From assembly GCF_018687715.1 (NCBI RefSeq), contig NC_056761.1:13123001-13187000 (forward strand): a DNA stretch of 64,000 bases. Direction: 5' to 3'. This stretch comes from Carya illinoinensis (lineage: Eukaryota; Streptophyta; Magnoliopsida; Fagales; Juglandaceae). A model generated the notes under the pieces. That model worked only from the letters and a program-made list of their open reading frames with translations. It did no database searches and was not told where the DNA came from. The position numbers were made by a program, and so were the translations under genes. Shown in pieces: positions 38,171 through 50,582 of this stretch (positions are counted from its first letter, which is position 1; each line of letters opens with the position of its first letter).

Positions 38171-40477
38171 TGTGACGCCCCCAATTCCCCACGCCAGAAC
38201 ACGAGAAAATCGAGACGTCCGGATGGTGACAACCCGGGTCACCATCCCATCGACGGGTGCCAAGTGTGTGCAAAGGCAACAAGTGTGCACAAGAAAAACG
38301 CAGCGGATAATGAAAGTCATATAACTAAGTACCAGAATTTTTTTCTTAACATAATACAGGCTGTTTAAAACATACATAAATAAAATATTACAAAAACCAC
38401 AAATACAGTTTTAAACAAATATAAAACATATCATCAGCAACCCGGCGGAGCCGCATCCTCGGGCTCAGCCTCCTCCTCCTCATCCTCATCACCTGCACCA
38501 AAAGCTACGGAACCACAAATGATTCCGCAGGTAAGTAAACCCAAACGCTACCAGATAAAAACACATAGGACTCAAACAATATGCATGAAACATGCCCAAT
38601 GCACAAAGCCCATAAAACATAATTTTTTCCACACACGCCAAAAATCCCATTTGGCCCAAAAACATATCCTTTCCGAAAAACACGCCAAAAGTCACATTTG
38701 GCCGCCAAAAGTCCATTTGGCCCAATATCTCGCCAGAAGTCCATCTGGCCCAATATCTCGCCAGAAGTCCATCTGGCCCACGCCAAAAGTCCCATTTGGC
38801 CTCACAAACCATTATCCAATTTTAACCGTATGCACCATGACCTCCCCTAGGGGTCATCCGCACACCCTGGCTCCAGTGCCACACCGCAGAGTACCACTAC
38901 GCATGTGACACCTAACGAGCGATGCCCAGTTCCGCGCCCCGCGCGTTCGTAGCCAAGCATCCTCTAGCCCTCGCCAGCGAAGGGCCACGGAGTCGGTGAG
39001 TAGGGCGATGCCCGGTTCCGCGCCCGGCGCGTTCGTAGCCAAGCATCCCCTAGCCCCGCTCCCGTCATCGCTCTCGACAACTCAGGGGACATCACTCAGT
39101 TTATTCCGCTCCCGAGTGACCAGAGGAGCTCCACCGAGATAATAACCCATCCCGGCTTGGGCTCGTGATACACACGCACCCGCAATACACAGGCTTTTCA
39201 CATAAATCCACAAACACGCGTGCATGCACCATGTAATGCCATAACAATGCATAATAAAATAATCCAACAACATAAAACAAATAAACAGGCAACTCCGTCC
39301 TCCATCCATCCGACCCCCGAAACTCCTCGGACTCAGTCCGGAATCAACAACCAACAACAATAAATAAATTGAATGAGCGATATATATTTAAATCTGAAAA
39401 TAGGGTTTGGAAAATACTTACAGCGCTATATGGCATTTTTAGAAAGCTTGCGGCGTTGCAAACGGCGGAAGAAAAGCAACGTAACAGTGTATTTTACACT
39501 GTGTCCGTGGGTACTAAATTACCCACTTTTGAACGGGGACAAACTAGAGCTTAGGATTGATAGGGAATGGTCTAGGGATGATTGTGAAGCTATTGGAAGT
39601 GGTGGTTGGCCGTGGGTGGCGGCGAAAACGCCGGAAATAGGCCGGAAAACTCAAATCGGAAAGCAAGCTCGTAGGAGCTGTTCCGGTGGTCGTTGGAGGC
39701 CGGAAATAGGTGGGTTAGGACGGCAAGGAGTCAGTGATCAAGTGGTGAAGAAATGGTGGCCGGAGGTGGAGCGACGGAGGCGGATCGAGCCAAAAACCGT
39801 GGGGCTTCAAATGGCTTTTCCGGCCAAACGGCCTGCCGGATGGGGGAGATATTTGGTGGGAAGGTGCGCCGGAGGGAGGGGGTTCGAACAAGACCGGCGG
39901 CGAGCCAAACGGTGGCCGGACGGCGGCGGTCTGGGCTGAAGAAGATTCCAGCGACAGGGTTGAAAATAGAGCAGGTGCAGCAACTTCCGGCGGCTCTCGA
40001 AAGCTAACGGCTAGTCCGATGGCTCTGAAAATTGGTGGGGATGGCTCTGAAAATTGGTGGAAGGGGAAGAGAATGGTGGTGACGGCGCACCAAACGGTGG
40101 CCGGACGGCGGAGAACCGGCCGGTCAAAGTGGAGGCAACGGGAATGAGAAAAAGAGGTAGGACGCACGGGGAGAAGGAAACCGGAAAGGAAAAGAGAAAG
40201 AAAAAGAAGAAAAGAAGAAAAGAAGAAAAAGAAAAAGGAAAAAGGGAAAAGAAAAAGAGAAAAGAAAAGAAATGAGGTCCAGTCCTCACTCCGGAAACCA
40301 AAACTGATCCGCCGAAAACGATTTTAAAAACTGTAAAACGACTAAATAAAATAAACACCACATCAAATAAATTAAAAACCAATTTAAAACACATTAATTT
40401 AAAATAAATAAACTAATATATTAATTAAATTAAAAACAACCCTTCAGTGAAAATACACGCAAAAGCGGGTCATCACA
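38171..40477 (-). repeat. LARD left LTR (3' LTR)
   Basis: 2307 bp, starting TGTGACGCCCCC and ending GGGTCATCACA in plus orientation. Contains hairpin units (38637-38800), a duplicated GC-rich GTTCCGCGCCC block (about 38927-39055), and a purine-rich tract (about 40140-40275) whose apparent lysine-rich frame is compositional. Confidence 0.95.
38637..38800. repeat. Six hairpin units in the LARD LTR
   Basis: Units at 38637-38655, 38684-38702, 38704-38721, 38732-38749, 38760-38777 and 38782-38800. Each is a 6-bp stem with a 6-7-nt loop. Four have GCCAAA...TTTGGC and two have GCCAGA...TCTGGC, so both stem sides change together. The same six occur in the right LTR at about 43885-44048. Confidence 0.9.
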
Positions 40478-40490
40478 TCCTCCTCTCCTT
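40478..40490 (-). other. Polypurine tract of the LARD
   Basis: AAGGAGAGGAGGA on the minus strand, touching the TG of the left LTR. This is the normal place for second-strand priming, and it sets the element's orientation. Confidence 0.75.
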
Positions 40491-43418
40491 AAAAACAAAT
40501 TTCATCCTCGAAATTTTGCAAGATCAACTACCAGCGCCAAAAAGATACCATAAACAACTCCGATTATACTTGAGAAAATCATACCATCAACCATTTCCAC
40601 ACAAGTATGAAGAATGCACTTCCCAAAAATACTCCTATAAGCAACTCCATCATATTCGCACTAATCTCCCAGAAATGCATCACGTCTAGAACTCTTAAAG
40701 CGGCCACGTAAACCGAAATCACCATATCTTGGTAATCTAATAGTCACTTCCAAAATAAACCATCAATAATCATCATTTGCACAACTAAAATATTACTCTC
40801 CAATTACAAGTACCTGCTCGAAATTTCGAGTCGTCACTAATTACCCAAATTCAGCACAAAATTTAAATACCTAACTATCTCCAAAAATCACGTTTCCGTG
40901 CGCACTCTGATAACCCGCCAAAATGCAAAAAGACTATATCCTCATAAATTAACACCCTTGAATACAAGCTAACTCTTAACACCTGAAAGCAAGAAAATCC
41001 TTTATCACATTTTGATAGAAAATATAGTCTCCCAAAATCATGAATTTTCACTCCTATCCTTCAATTATCTCTAGCTACCCTAATCAAATCAAAATTCCGC
41101 AATGACACCCATGATCATCAACAAAAAGACAATATCAATCAATTGCAACTTCCAAATTAAAAACAAGCAACATTATCACCAATACGCCAATCTCATCTAA
41201 GATTGAGAACAAAAGGCTCGGATCCGTCTCGACCAACTAATAAAGCACCTATAACTCCTACCTAACAACTTACACTTTCAAGATCATCATCTAAATTCTG
41301 AATATCGTCTAATTTAGAGATAACTAAATTCACTACGAACCACGATTAAATTCACGATAACCTTAATAAACCCTTCTTATAAACTCACTTACCTACTCCT
41401 ATTCTCATAACCCTAATATTAGTACGACTATTTCCTTCAATTGCATACAAAATTAAATCTCAAGATAGGCCATGCTATTCAAACCTCCAATCCATCAAAA
41501 CTATGGCACTACTCTCCTGACTTCTACTGCTTATTACCTTACGTACCTGTTTAGGCTAATCACCGTTGATTCCCAAACTTCCACTTTCAAGATTTTATTA
41601 ACCACTACACATGGCGACTCAACAATCTCTCTTCTAGTTAAATAAAATGTATATAATTCTCCCAATTGGACACTCAAACTCCAAAAGAAAGTATAGCCTC
41701 AAAATTTAAATTCCTGTGTGACCTCAAGTCACAATTAATTCTCTAAGATAGTCTCCACAATAAATGCCAACTATCACTCCAATTGGTAACCCACTTCAAC
41801 TGTACACTCCGATCAACTCACTAAGAACTCGAAGTTAAAATCTATTGAATTTAATACTATCACATCTAATCCATTTCAGTACTCACCAAAGCCACTTCTC
41901 TCAAGCCAAAAAGAGATTAGGATTTGTACTCTCCGAAATCCATACACTCTCACCACCACTATAAATGGATCTCATGTACCCTTAGCTAAGATCAATAATC
42001 ATTCTAACGTATAAGTGATCCATCACTTCCATTTCCAACATCCGTACCTTATCCTCAAAATAAACAAAATTTCATTTCCCAAAACCTGCATCATCTATTA
42101 TCCTCAACTCGGTATGAATCAATCCTAAAACTTGTCACTATAACCTCGAGCTATAACAATTATTGCCAACCCACATTCCATTGAGTAACACGCTTCGACT
42201 GAACGCTCCAATCGATTTACCACTATCATGTGTCAATCTCATACGTCCTTAGCCGAAACCAATAGTCATTCCAACGTACAAGTAATCCATTACTACTATT
42301 TCTATCATCTGGACTTATATCCGCAAATCAACATGAATCATTCCTATATCTGCTTAACTTATACCCTTAATATAAGCAAATAGTTAACGCTTAAAACTTT
42401 GTACAGAAAATGACCTTAAACCTGCTAATAATCCGTTCCCAAAAGTCTCTAGAACATAAGGTCTCAACTTCAATCGAATTCAATACCAACAATTAAGCTA
42501 TTGCTTCCAAAACCTCAATGGGTCCATATCTTCCGAACCGACAAAAATCATTTCCTAAAATCGGTTACCACAACCTCGAGTTAACAATAGTCATTTTCTG
42601 AACTAAGTCAATATCTACAATCCTCAAAGAAGTATATGAGCTATATCATTACCTTCCATTCTCAAAGAAATGTACCCCAGAAAAATTTCATATTATTAAC
42701 TAAACTCTGATCAACCCCATTTTAATGGTTGCAAACTAATCACTCTCCAGAGTGGATCAAGCTAACACCCCAAGTCTGTAAAATTAAGAAGTCAACTCTT
42801 ATTATAAATTGGTCCTTCAACTCTGTAATTCTAAAACCTTAAATCAAATAAGAATAATTTCTAAAATTTCTAAGATCAATGAGCTTACACCCCATAATAG
42901 GACAATCGGCTCCCAAAACTTTTAAAATCTAATACATTAACGGATAATAAATCATTTTCTGAAATCCTCGAGATTGATAGCTTTAATCCAAAACGTTCAC
43001 CTTAAAACTTGTAAATTTTAAAACCCCAATTGCCACCAAAATGTTCATCCGAATCAGCGAAATTTAAAACTTGAAATTTAATTATTTCCCCCAAAGCTTG
43101 TCGAACCTAAAACCTTAATTACCAAAATCTTATTTCCTAAAATCTATAAGGCCTCAAACCTTAGATAAAATTATCTTAAACCAATCCTTAAAGTTCGTTG
43201 AACCTACACTCTCCTATTCTATAGCTTCATTACATAAATTCTACAAAACCTAAGACCTCAACCATCTTAAGCGACTTAAAGCTAACTCCCCTCCTTAGTT
43301 GCAACTTACATTCCTACTCCCAAGAAATTGCCTAATCCATGTCGTTCCCTTCTAGCCACAATATTATGAAAGTAACCCACCTTTATAAAATTCAACCCTA
43401 CTTCACTATGAAACGAGG
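40478..43418 (-). other. LARD non-coding interior, G-poor on the plus strand
   Basis: About 2.9 kb without open frames of note. The plus strand is rich in A, C and T and poor in G (for example 41341-41400 has 2 G and 17 C). Related blocks near 41775-42030 and 42160-42310 (ATTCTAACGTATAAGTGATC and ATTCCAACGTACAAGTAATC) show an old internal duplication. No known primer-binding site is visible beside the right LTR. Confidence 0.75.
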
Positions 43419-45734
43419 TGTGACGCCCCCAATTCCCCACGCCCGAACACGGGAAAATCGAGACGTCCGGATGGTGACAACCCGGGTCACCATCCCATCG
43501 ACGGGTGCCAAGTGTGTGCAAAGGCAACAAGTGTGCACAAGAAAAACGCAGCGGATAATGAAAGTCATATAACTAAGTACCAGAATTTTTTTCTTAACAT
43601 AATACAGGCTGTTTAAAACATACATAAATAAAATATTACAAAAACCACAAATACAGTTTTAAACAAATATAAAACATATCATCAGCAACCCGGCGGAGCC
43701 GCATCCTCGGGCTCAACCTCCTCCTCCTCATCCTCATCACCTGCACCAAAAGCTACGGAACCACAAATGATTCCGCAGGTAAGTAAACCCAAACGCTACC
43801 AGATAAAAACACATAGGACTCAAACAATATGCATGAAACATGCCCAATGCACAAAGCCCATAAAACATAATTTTTTCCACACACGCCAAAAATCCCATTT
43901 GGCCCAAAAACATATCCTTTCCGAAAAACACGCCAAAAGTCACATTTGGCCGCCAAAAGTCCATTTGGCCCAATATCTCGCCAGAAGTCCATCTGGCCCA
44001 ATATCTCGCCAGAAGTCCATCTGGCCCACGCCAAAAGTCCCATTTGGCCTCACAAACCATTATCCAATTTTAACCGTATGCACCATGACCTCCCCTAGGG
44101 GTCATCCGCACACCCTGGCTCCAGTGCCACACCGTAGAGTACCACTACGCATGTGACACCTAACGAGCGATGCCCAGTTCCGCGCCCCGCGCGTTCGTAG
44201 CCAAGCATCCTCTAGCCCTCGCCAGCGAAGGGCCACGGAGTCGGTGAGTAGGGCGATGCCCGGTTCCGCGCCCGGCGCGTTCGTAGCCAAGCATCCCCTA
44301 GCCCCGCTCCCGTCATCGCTCTCGACAACTCAGGGGACATCACTCAGTTTATTCCGCTCCCGAGTGACCAGAGGAGCTCCACCGAGATAATAACCCATCC
44401 CGGCTTGGGCTCGTGATACACACGCACCCGCAATACACTTACGCCAATACACAGGCTTTTCACATAAATCCACAAACACGCGTGCATGCACCATGTAATG
44501 CCATAACAATGCATAATAAAATAATCCAACAACATAAAACAAATAAACAGCAACTCCGTCCTCCATCCATCCGACCCCCGAAACTCCTCGGACTCAGTCC
44601 GGAATCAACAACCAACAACAATAAATAAATTGAATGAGCGATATATATATTTAAATCTAAAAATAGGGTTTGGAAAATACTTACAGCGCTATATGGCATT
44701 TTTAGAAAGCTTGCGGCGTTGCAAACGGCGGAAGAAAAGCAACGTAACAGTGTATTTTACACTGTGTCCGTGGGTAATAAATTACCCACTTTTGAACGGG
44801 GACAAACTAGAGCTTAGGATTGATAGAGAATGGTCTAGGGATGATTGTGAAGCTATTGGAAGTGGTGGTTGGCCGTGGGTGGCGGCGAAAACGCCGGAAA
44901 TAGGCTGGAAAACTCAAATCGGAAAGCAAGCTCGTAGGAGCTGTTCCGGTGGTCGTTGGAGGCCGGAAATAGGTGGGTTAGGACGGCAAGGAGTCGGTGA
45001 TCAAGTGGTGAAGAAATGGTGGCCGGAGGTGGAGCGACGGCGGCGGATCGAGCCAAAAACCGTGGGGCTTCAAATGGCTTTTCCGGCCAAACGGCCAGCC
45101 GGATGGGGGAGATATTTGGTGGGAAGGTGCACCGGAGGGAGGGGGTTCGAACAAGACTAGCGGCGAGCCAAATGGTGGCCGGACGGCGGCGGTCTGGGCT
45201 GAAGAAGATTCCGGCGACAGGGGTGAAAACAGAGCAGGTGCAGCAACTTCCGGCGGCTCTCGAAAGCTAACGGCTGGTCCGATGGCTCTGAAAATTGGTG
45301 GGGATGATCTATGGTGGAAGGGGAAGAGAATGGTGGTGACGGCGCACCAAACGGTGGCCGGACGGCGGAGAACCGGCCGGTCAAAGTGGAGGCAACGGGA
45401 ATGAGAAAAAGAGGTAGGACGCACGGGGAGAGGGAAACCGGAAAGGAAAAGAGAAAGAAAAAGAAGAAAAGAAGAAAAGAAGAAAAAGAAAAAGGAAAAA
45501 GGGAAAAGAAAAAGAGAAAAGAGAAGAAATGAGGTCCAGTCCTCACTCCGGAAACCAAAACTGATCCGCCGAAAACGATTTTAAAAACTGTAAAACGACT
45601 AAATAAAATAAACACCACATCAAATAAATTAAAAACCAATTTAAAACACATTAATTTAAAATAAATAAACTAATATATTAATTAAATTAAAAACAACCCT
45701 TCAGTGAAAATACACGCAAAAGCGGGTCATCACA
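43419..45734 (-). repeat. LARD right LTR (5' LTR)
   Basis: 2316 bp, near-identical to 38171-40477. Differences include a 13-bp insertion near 44439, a shortened GGATGGCTCTG repeat near 45300 and scattered substitutions. It is followed by the CGAGG duplication at 45735-45739. Confidence 0.95.
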
Positions 45735-47750
45735 CGAGGATTTGGATTTGATTACAACGTAATTCATGCATGTAAGAATGACTGCATATTATTTTGGCAA
45801 GAGAATGAGCAGTTAAGCGAGTGTCCCATATGCCACGAATCAAGATGGACATCTGACAAGCAAAACGTGCTGCAAAAGGTAGTACGCCACTTTCTATTGA
45901 TATCTAGATTACAACAATTATATATGTCACGTGCAACGGCTGTAGACATGAAATGACACTTATCAGCCAGAATTAGGAACGATGATATTTTATCACATCC
46001 TGCTGACTCCTAGGTGTGGAAGGAATTTGAACAGGAACACCCATGGTTTGCTGAAGAACCGCGTAATGTGCGACTTGAGTTGACAACTGATGGATTTAAT
46101 CCGTTTGGGAACATAAGTACTTGTCATAGTACTTGGCCAGTTGTACTTATGCCGTATAATCTATCACCGTGAAAGTGTATGAAAGATCCATATTTCATGA
46201 TGAGTTTGCTCATTCTAGGTCCGAGGTTATGGACAATAAATGATTTTTCAGCTTATGGAAACTTGTCAGGTTGGATTACTAAGGGAAAAATAGCATGTCC
46301 AACTTGTAACAAATATACTAAATCTGAATGGCTCACTTACGAGAGGAAATTATGTTTCATGGGTCATTGTCAATTTTTACCTAGTGACCATAAATGGGGA
46401 GGAAATTCACAAATGTTTGATGGTACTATTGAATGGGGCCAACCTCAACCATATTTGTCTGGTGAAGATGTACTTGCACAATTTATAGATGTTGGTTGTA
46501 ATGAATTTGGTAAAAAATAACGAAAGAGAAAACGAGCTACAAATGAGTTGAATTGGCCTAAGAAGAGTATATTTTTCGATCTCTCATACTGGTCAAAGTT
46601 AAAATTACGGCATAGTCTTGATGTTATGCATATTGAAAAAAATATATGCGAATCTGTATTGGAAACATTGATGTCAATTGAAGGAAAAATGAAGGATACA
46701 TTAAACTCAAGGAAGGATTTGAAATGGTTGGGAATAAGACTGGAAATGCAATTGCAAGAAAATGGTTTGTCTGTTTACATGTTGATTGGGTGGTATACAT
46801 TATCAAGGAATGAAATGGCTAAATTTTGTGAGTGGATAATGAAAATTAAATTACCGGACGATTATGCCTCGAATTTAACAAGGTGTGTGCGAACAAATGA
46901 TTGGAAAATAACTAGATTAAAAAGTCATGATTGTCATGTCCTTTTATAGCGTATCTTGCCTATTGGTATCCGTGGATACTTGACCAAAGCGTGCGTGTGG
47001 CTTCTACTGAGTTGAGTTTATTTTTCGAAGACTTATGTGCTAGGACATTAAATATAGAAGCTTTGGATCGAATGGAACGAAAAATTGTCATAATATTGTG
47101 TAAGATAAAAAGTATTTACCCATCGTCATTCTTCGACGTCATGGTTCACCTAGTCGTCCATTTGCCATGTGAGGGTCGACTTGCAGGACCAGTTTAGTAT
47201 AGATGAATGTATCCCATTGAACAATTCCTTAGGAAGTTGAAACATACAGTTGGAAAACAAGGCTCGCCCAGAAGGATCAATTGCAGAAGCATATATTGAT
47301 GATGAGTGGCATACCTTCTATTCCAAATATTTCCACAGAGTTGACACTAGGTTTGATCAGCCAGAAAGAAACTTTGACGTTGACTGAGTAAGACAAAGAA
47401 ATGTGCTTTCTATGTTTTCCCAACAAGTACGTCCACTTGATGCAATGTGTGGTTATGACTTATGTGGAAGAGAGTTAGCCCAAGAAGCATACCAAGAGAG
47501 TCAGCCCATCTTTAATTTGTTTGTTAATTTGAGCCAGTATGAGATGATTCCATTAAATAGAGAAGATATTGAGGCTGAAATTGTTGATGCGACAATTGAG
47601 CAAAATGTTGAATCATCTAAAGTATCTACAGATGATGAGACCGAATTGTCAAAGATACTGATACAGATAGTGATTGACCAATTATGTTTTCACATTACAT
47701 TTGATGAGCACTATTTTACTTAATGAATATTGTATCAGTTTTATGAAATT

Positions 47751-49213
47751 ATGTCTCTAAAGAGAAAGGAAGTTCGCATCCCATCTCCACCTATTCCTAG
47801 CTCTCATTCAGACTCACCATTAGAGATTGACTTTACAGAATAAGGTAAAATTCTAATAGTCGTAAAAGTTATTAATTAAGGTTATAATAGAAAATTGATT
47901 ACAATATTATATATCATGATGAGTTCACATTACAATCTCGTTAAGGTCGAGACACTACTATAGGCGTGACATTGAAAAAATATCGTAAAGTGGGTAAGAT
48001 CAAGGTTAACATTCTTGATGAACATAGTAGAGGCGAAGGACAACCAGCAGCTTGGCTTGCATCGCATGCGGGTGCTCTTACACGAACTTATGCATCTTTG
48101 GCAACAAGTTTATGGAAGAAAGTCCCCCAAGATGTTAAAGAGCTTATCAAGAAGTGTTATTTGGTAATGTTTAAAACATTTATTTAGTCAGTAAATTTTT
48201 ATATTTTACTTAAAATTAGAATATTATAAATGATAATATGTTTGTCTAAAGTTTTTTTCTAAGGATGATTTTAAATTAAATTTTGGTCGGAGAGAGGAGC
48301 GTAGGACTGTGGAAGAGCTTATGAGTAATGCATTCCTCAAATATAAGGCGTGGTGTCATGAGCATTATAATAAGTTCGAGAATATGAAAGATACACGCCA
48401 ACATCATTTTCAAGATGTCCAACCTTCTAAGTGGGAAAAACTTTATGACATATTTGAGGATCCATCATATAAGGTATAATTAAATTAATTATTTTAGTTG
48501 TCTTATTTTTAATTTCATTTTCTAATATTTTTAATTTCTATGTAGGAGCGAAGTTCTATAAACAAAACAAATAGATCAAAATTGAAGATTAATCATTATG
48601 CAGGTTCAAGATCTTTCCACCGCCTCTTTAAGAAATTGGTATTGCTATTTTTTTATTTGTATCTAGTTAACTGAATATATGAATTCTAATGACTTTATAT
48701 CTTAACAAATATTTATTGTAGCAAGATTCAAATGCCATTTATGATCTGACAAAATTATATGCTACATCACATGCTAATTGTAAGTATTATAATTTGTTTT
48801 AAATAAACATATTAGAATATTTATGATGATATTAACTATTTATCTTATGTGTAGGAAAATGGTTGCCATACATGCTGAATCTGTGTCAGATCAAAATTTC
48901 TCAACAAATGATGTTGAGATTTTGACACAATTTCTAGGTCAACATTCAGGATATTTAAGGGGTTTGGGTTGCTGTGTAAAACCTTCTCCCTTTTCCTCTT
49001 CTTCCGGGTTTGCCTCTACTGTCTCTATAGCGTAAGAGAATGCGAATCGCAGAATCGAAGAATTGGTTGCAAGGCAGCATGAGTTAGAGGCTCAATTAGC
49101 GAAAAAAGGAGACGCGCCTCAAACAACATGAAGAACAACAAGAAGAGTTTAGGAGAGATATGCAACTCCAAATGCAACAGCTCATGCAACAGTATAAGCC
49201 TCCAAGCAACTGA
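47751..49213 (+). pseudogene. CACTA second gene, Transposase_24-like (PF03004 type), decayed
   Basis: Five or six exons can be traced: a short first exon from ATG 47751 (KRKEVRIPSPPIPSSHSDS), then about 47951-48163 (GVTLKKYRKVGKIKVNI, WLASHAGALTRTYASLA), 48264-48473 (DDFKLNFGRREERRTVEELM...WEKLYDIFEDPSYK), 48546-48638 (NHYAGSRSFHRLFKKL), 48722-48779 (DSNAIYDLTKLYATSHAN) and 48855-49213, ending in a coiled-coil-like tail (RRIEELVARQHELEAQL). Introns have normal GT-AG borders. A TAA closes the first exon early, and another stop lies near 49033. By analogy with En/Spm TNPA it would bind subterminal repeats, but that role is inferred from position. Confidence 0.75.
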
Positions 49214-49993
49214 TGATTGTTTATGTATAGATTATGAGATTATCTAATTATGTATGAACAATGCCAGTCTCATAGTTATTTATTAGTTCAGACTTCTTAT
49301 AAAAATTTTGTGCGTATTAAACAGTTTCTAATATATGTTTTTCAAATATTATGAATGTCTATTTGATTTTTTTATTATTATGGGGTTTTAATAAAATAGT
49401 AGTAGTTCGAATGACCATGTAACGTTTGAACATTATTGATTAAGCCGTTTGAACGACATCAGATGTTATTTGCCATGTAACGTTTGAACATTATTGATTA
49501 AGCCGTTTGAACGACATCAAATGATCAAATAATGTTCAAATGTAATTTATTATCGTAGCATTCGAACATAACTTTTATCCGTTCGATCTCTTTTACCATC
49601 CGATCTGTTCCTTTAATGTTCAAATGGAAAGCTATTTTATACCGTTCGAACGTTATCAGAAGGTGTGATCGTTCGAACGTATTTTCACAATCGTTCAAAC
49701 AATTTAATTACGTTCGAACGTAAAATAGTAATCATTCGAATAATATTCTGGAACGAACTTAAATCATGACAAAAAAATTAAATGTTCGAACGGCATCGAA
49801 TAGTCAATTTTAAAATCGTCTCAAAAGATATATTTTGAGACGAAATGGTAATTTTGTCTTAAAATATCTTCTAGGACAGTATTGTAGGGATGACCTTGGA
49901 ACCATTTTTTAATTTTTTTTTTGTTCCAAAACATTTTCTGGGATGAAATCCCTACAAATTTTCGTCCCAAAAAAAAATTCTGTTGTAGTGTCT

Positions 49994-50582
49994 AGTTTTT
50001 CTTAAAAGTGGTAAAATAATTACTACAAGAAAAACAGATGTATGTGACCAATTATATGTGATTAAAATAACTATTTTTTATTAAACTGAATTTGTTCCTA
50101 TCGTAAATAATCATTTCCGCCAGAAATAATCATTTTTCATATCATGAATGTTGTGTATTGTGAAGTCTTAACAGCCAGGCCGGCCTCTCTTTAAACTTGT
50201 CATGATAAATGCGTAAATCTCATGAGAAGAATCACAATAATTAATAACTCTGCTAATTTTCCACTTTATAAAAGCTTTGTGCATGAGATCAACACAGTTC
50301 ATTCATACCTAACCAAGCTGGATCGCGCCTAATGTTACAACTGTGGCAAAGACGACAAAATAATAATATTACGGTGTCTGCCGGCCCTTTGACCACTACG
50401 TGATAATCATAGACAGAAGAGTAGTAGTACCTCTACTTCTAATTATTTGACACACCACATGACTACCCATGAATTGCCATATTTCGTTTTTATTATTTAT
50501 TTATGCTATAAACTATATATCAAAATTGGTAATTTATGCATACCTTAAACTATAAAGCTTTAGCAATTTGCATCCTCAGTAC
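49994..50582. other. Spacer between two CACTA elements
   Basis: No gene. TACTACAAGAAAAACAG at about 50022 resembles a CACTA terminus but lacks the leading C and has no partner. Confidence 0.4.

Larger units (their letters stand above)
38171..45734 (-). mobile_element. Young LARD-type LTR element nested in the CACTA transposase gene
   Basis: Two near-identical LTRs (38171-40477 and 43419-45734, TG...CA) flank 2.94 kb of non-coding sequence. The 5-bp duplication CGAGG at 38166-38170 and 45735-45739 restores the TNP2 frame across the empty site. A purine tract AAGGAGAGGAGGA (complement of 40478-40490) sits against the left LTR, so the element reads on the minus strand with its 5' LTR on the right. 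No gag, protease, integrase or reverse transcriptase is present, so it depends on proteins of another element. LTR differences are scattered substitutions and small indels. Confidence 0.92.
37534..47723 (+). pseudogene. TNP2-type CACTA transposase with DUF4218, split by a nested LTR element
   Basis: Transposase that would cut and join CACTA ends. Order: transposase-associated domain (from MDKSWM at 37534 through FLELA, CDGRIRCLCREC, YADWVLHGE), the start of the TNP2 domain up to FYEAKKLKR at 38170, then after the LARD at 45740 the continuation FGFDYNVIHACKND, ECPICHESRW, LRLEL-like, SLLILGPR, ACPTCNKYTKSEWL, DVMHIEKNICESVLETL, and a DUF4218 part (ILPIGIRGYL, ALDRMERKIVIILCKI, FFDVMVHLVVHLPCEGRLAGP). 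Stops include TGA at 37552, TGAs near 45954 and 46170, and TAG near 46947, plus a frame change near 46960. It cannot make a working protein in this state. Confidence 0.88.
33899..49990 (+). mobile_element. Large CACTA (En/Spm) element, decayed coding copy
   Basis: Starts CACTACAACAAAAAAG and ends TTCTGTTGTAGTG, flanked by the 3-bp duplication TCT (33896-33898 and 49991-49993). Next to each end lies TTTTGGGACGAA-type sequence, and both subterminal regions hold TTCGAACG-type repeats (about 34000-34240, 35990-36300, 36780-36880 and 49400-49800). It carries a minus-strand Transposase_32-like gene, a plus-strand TNP2 gene and a plus-strand Transposase_24-like gene, all with stops. Without the LARD nested at 38171-45734 it would be about 8.5 kb, normal for a coding CACTA element. 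Confidence 0.92.

Noticed and set aside
38489..38908. Open frames on both strands in the LARD LTR, repeated at 43737-44156
   Set aside because: They come from the hairpin-unit array. Identity between the copies reflects LTR duplication, not coding selection.
40054..40275. Lysine/glutamate-rich frame in the LARD LTR
   Set aside because: It is purely the product of a GA-rich tract.
50022..50040. CACTA-like terminus ACTACAAGAAAAACAG
   Set aside because: It lacks the leading C, has no matching partner end and no target duplication.
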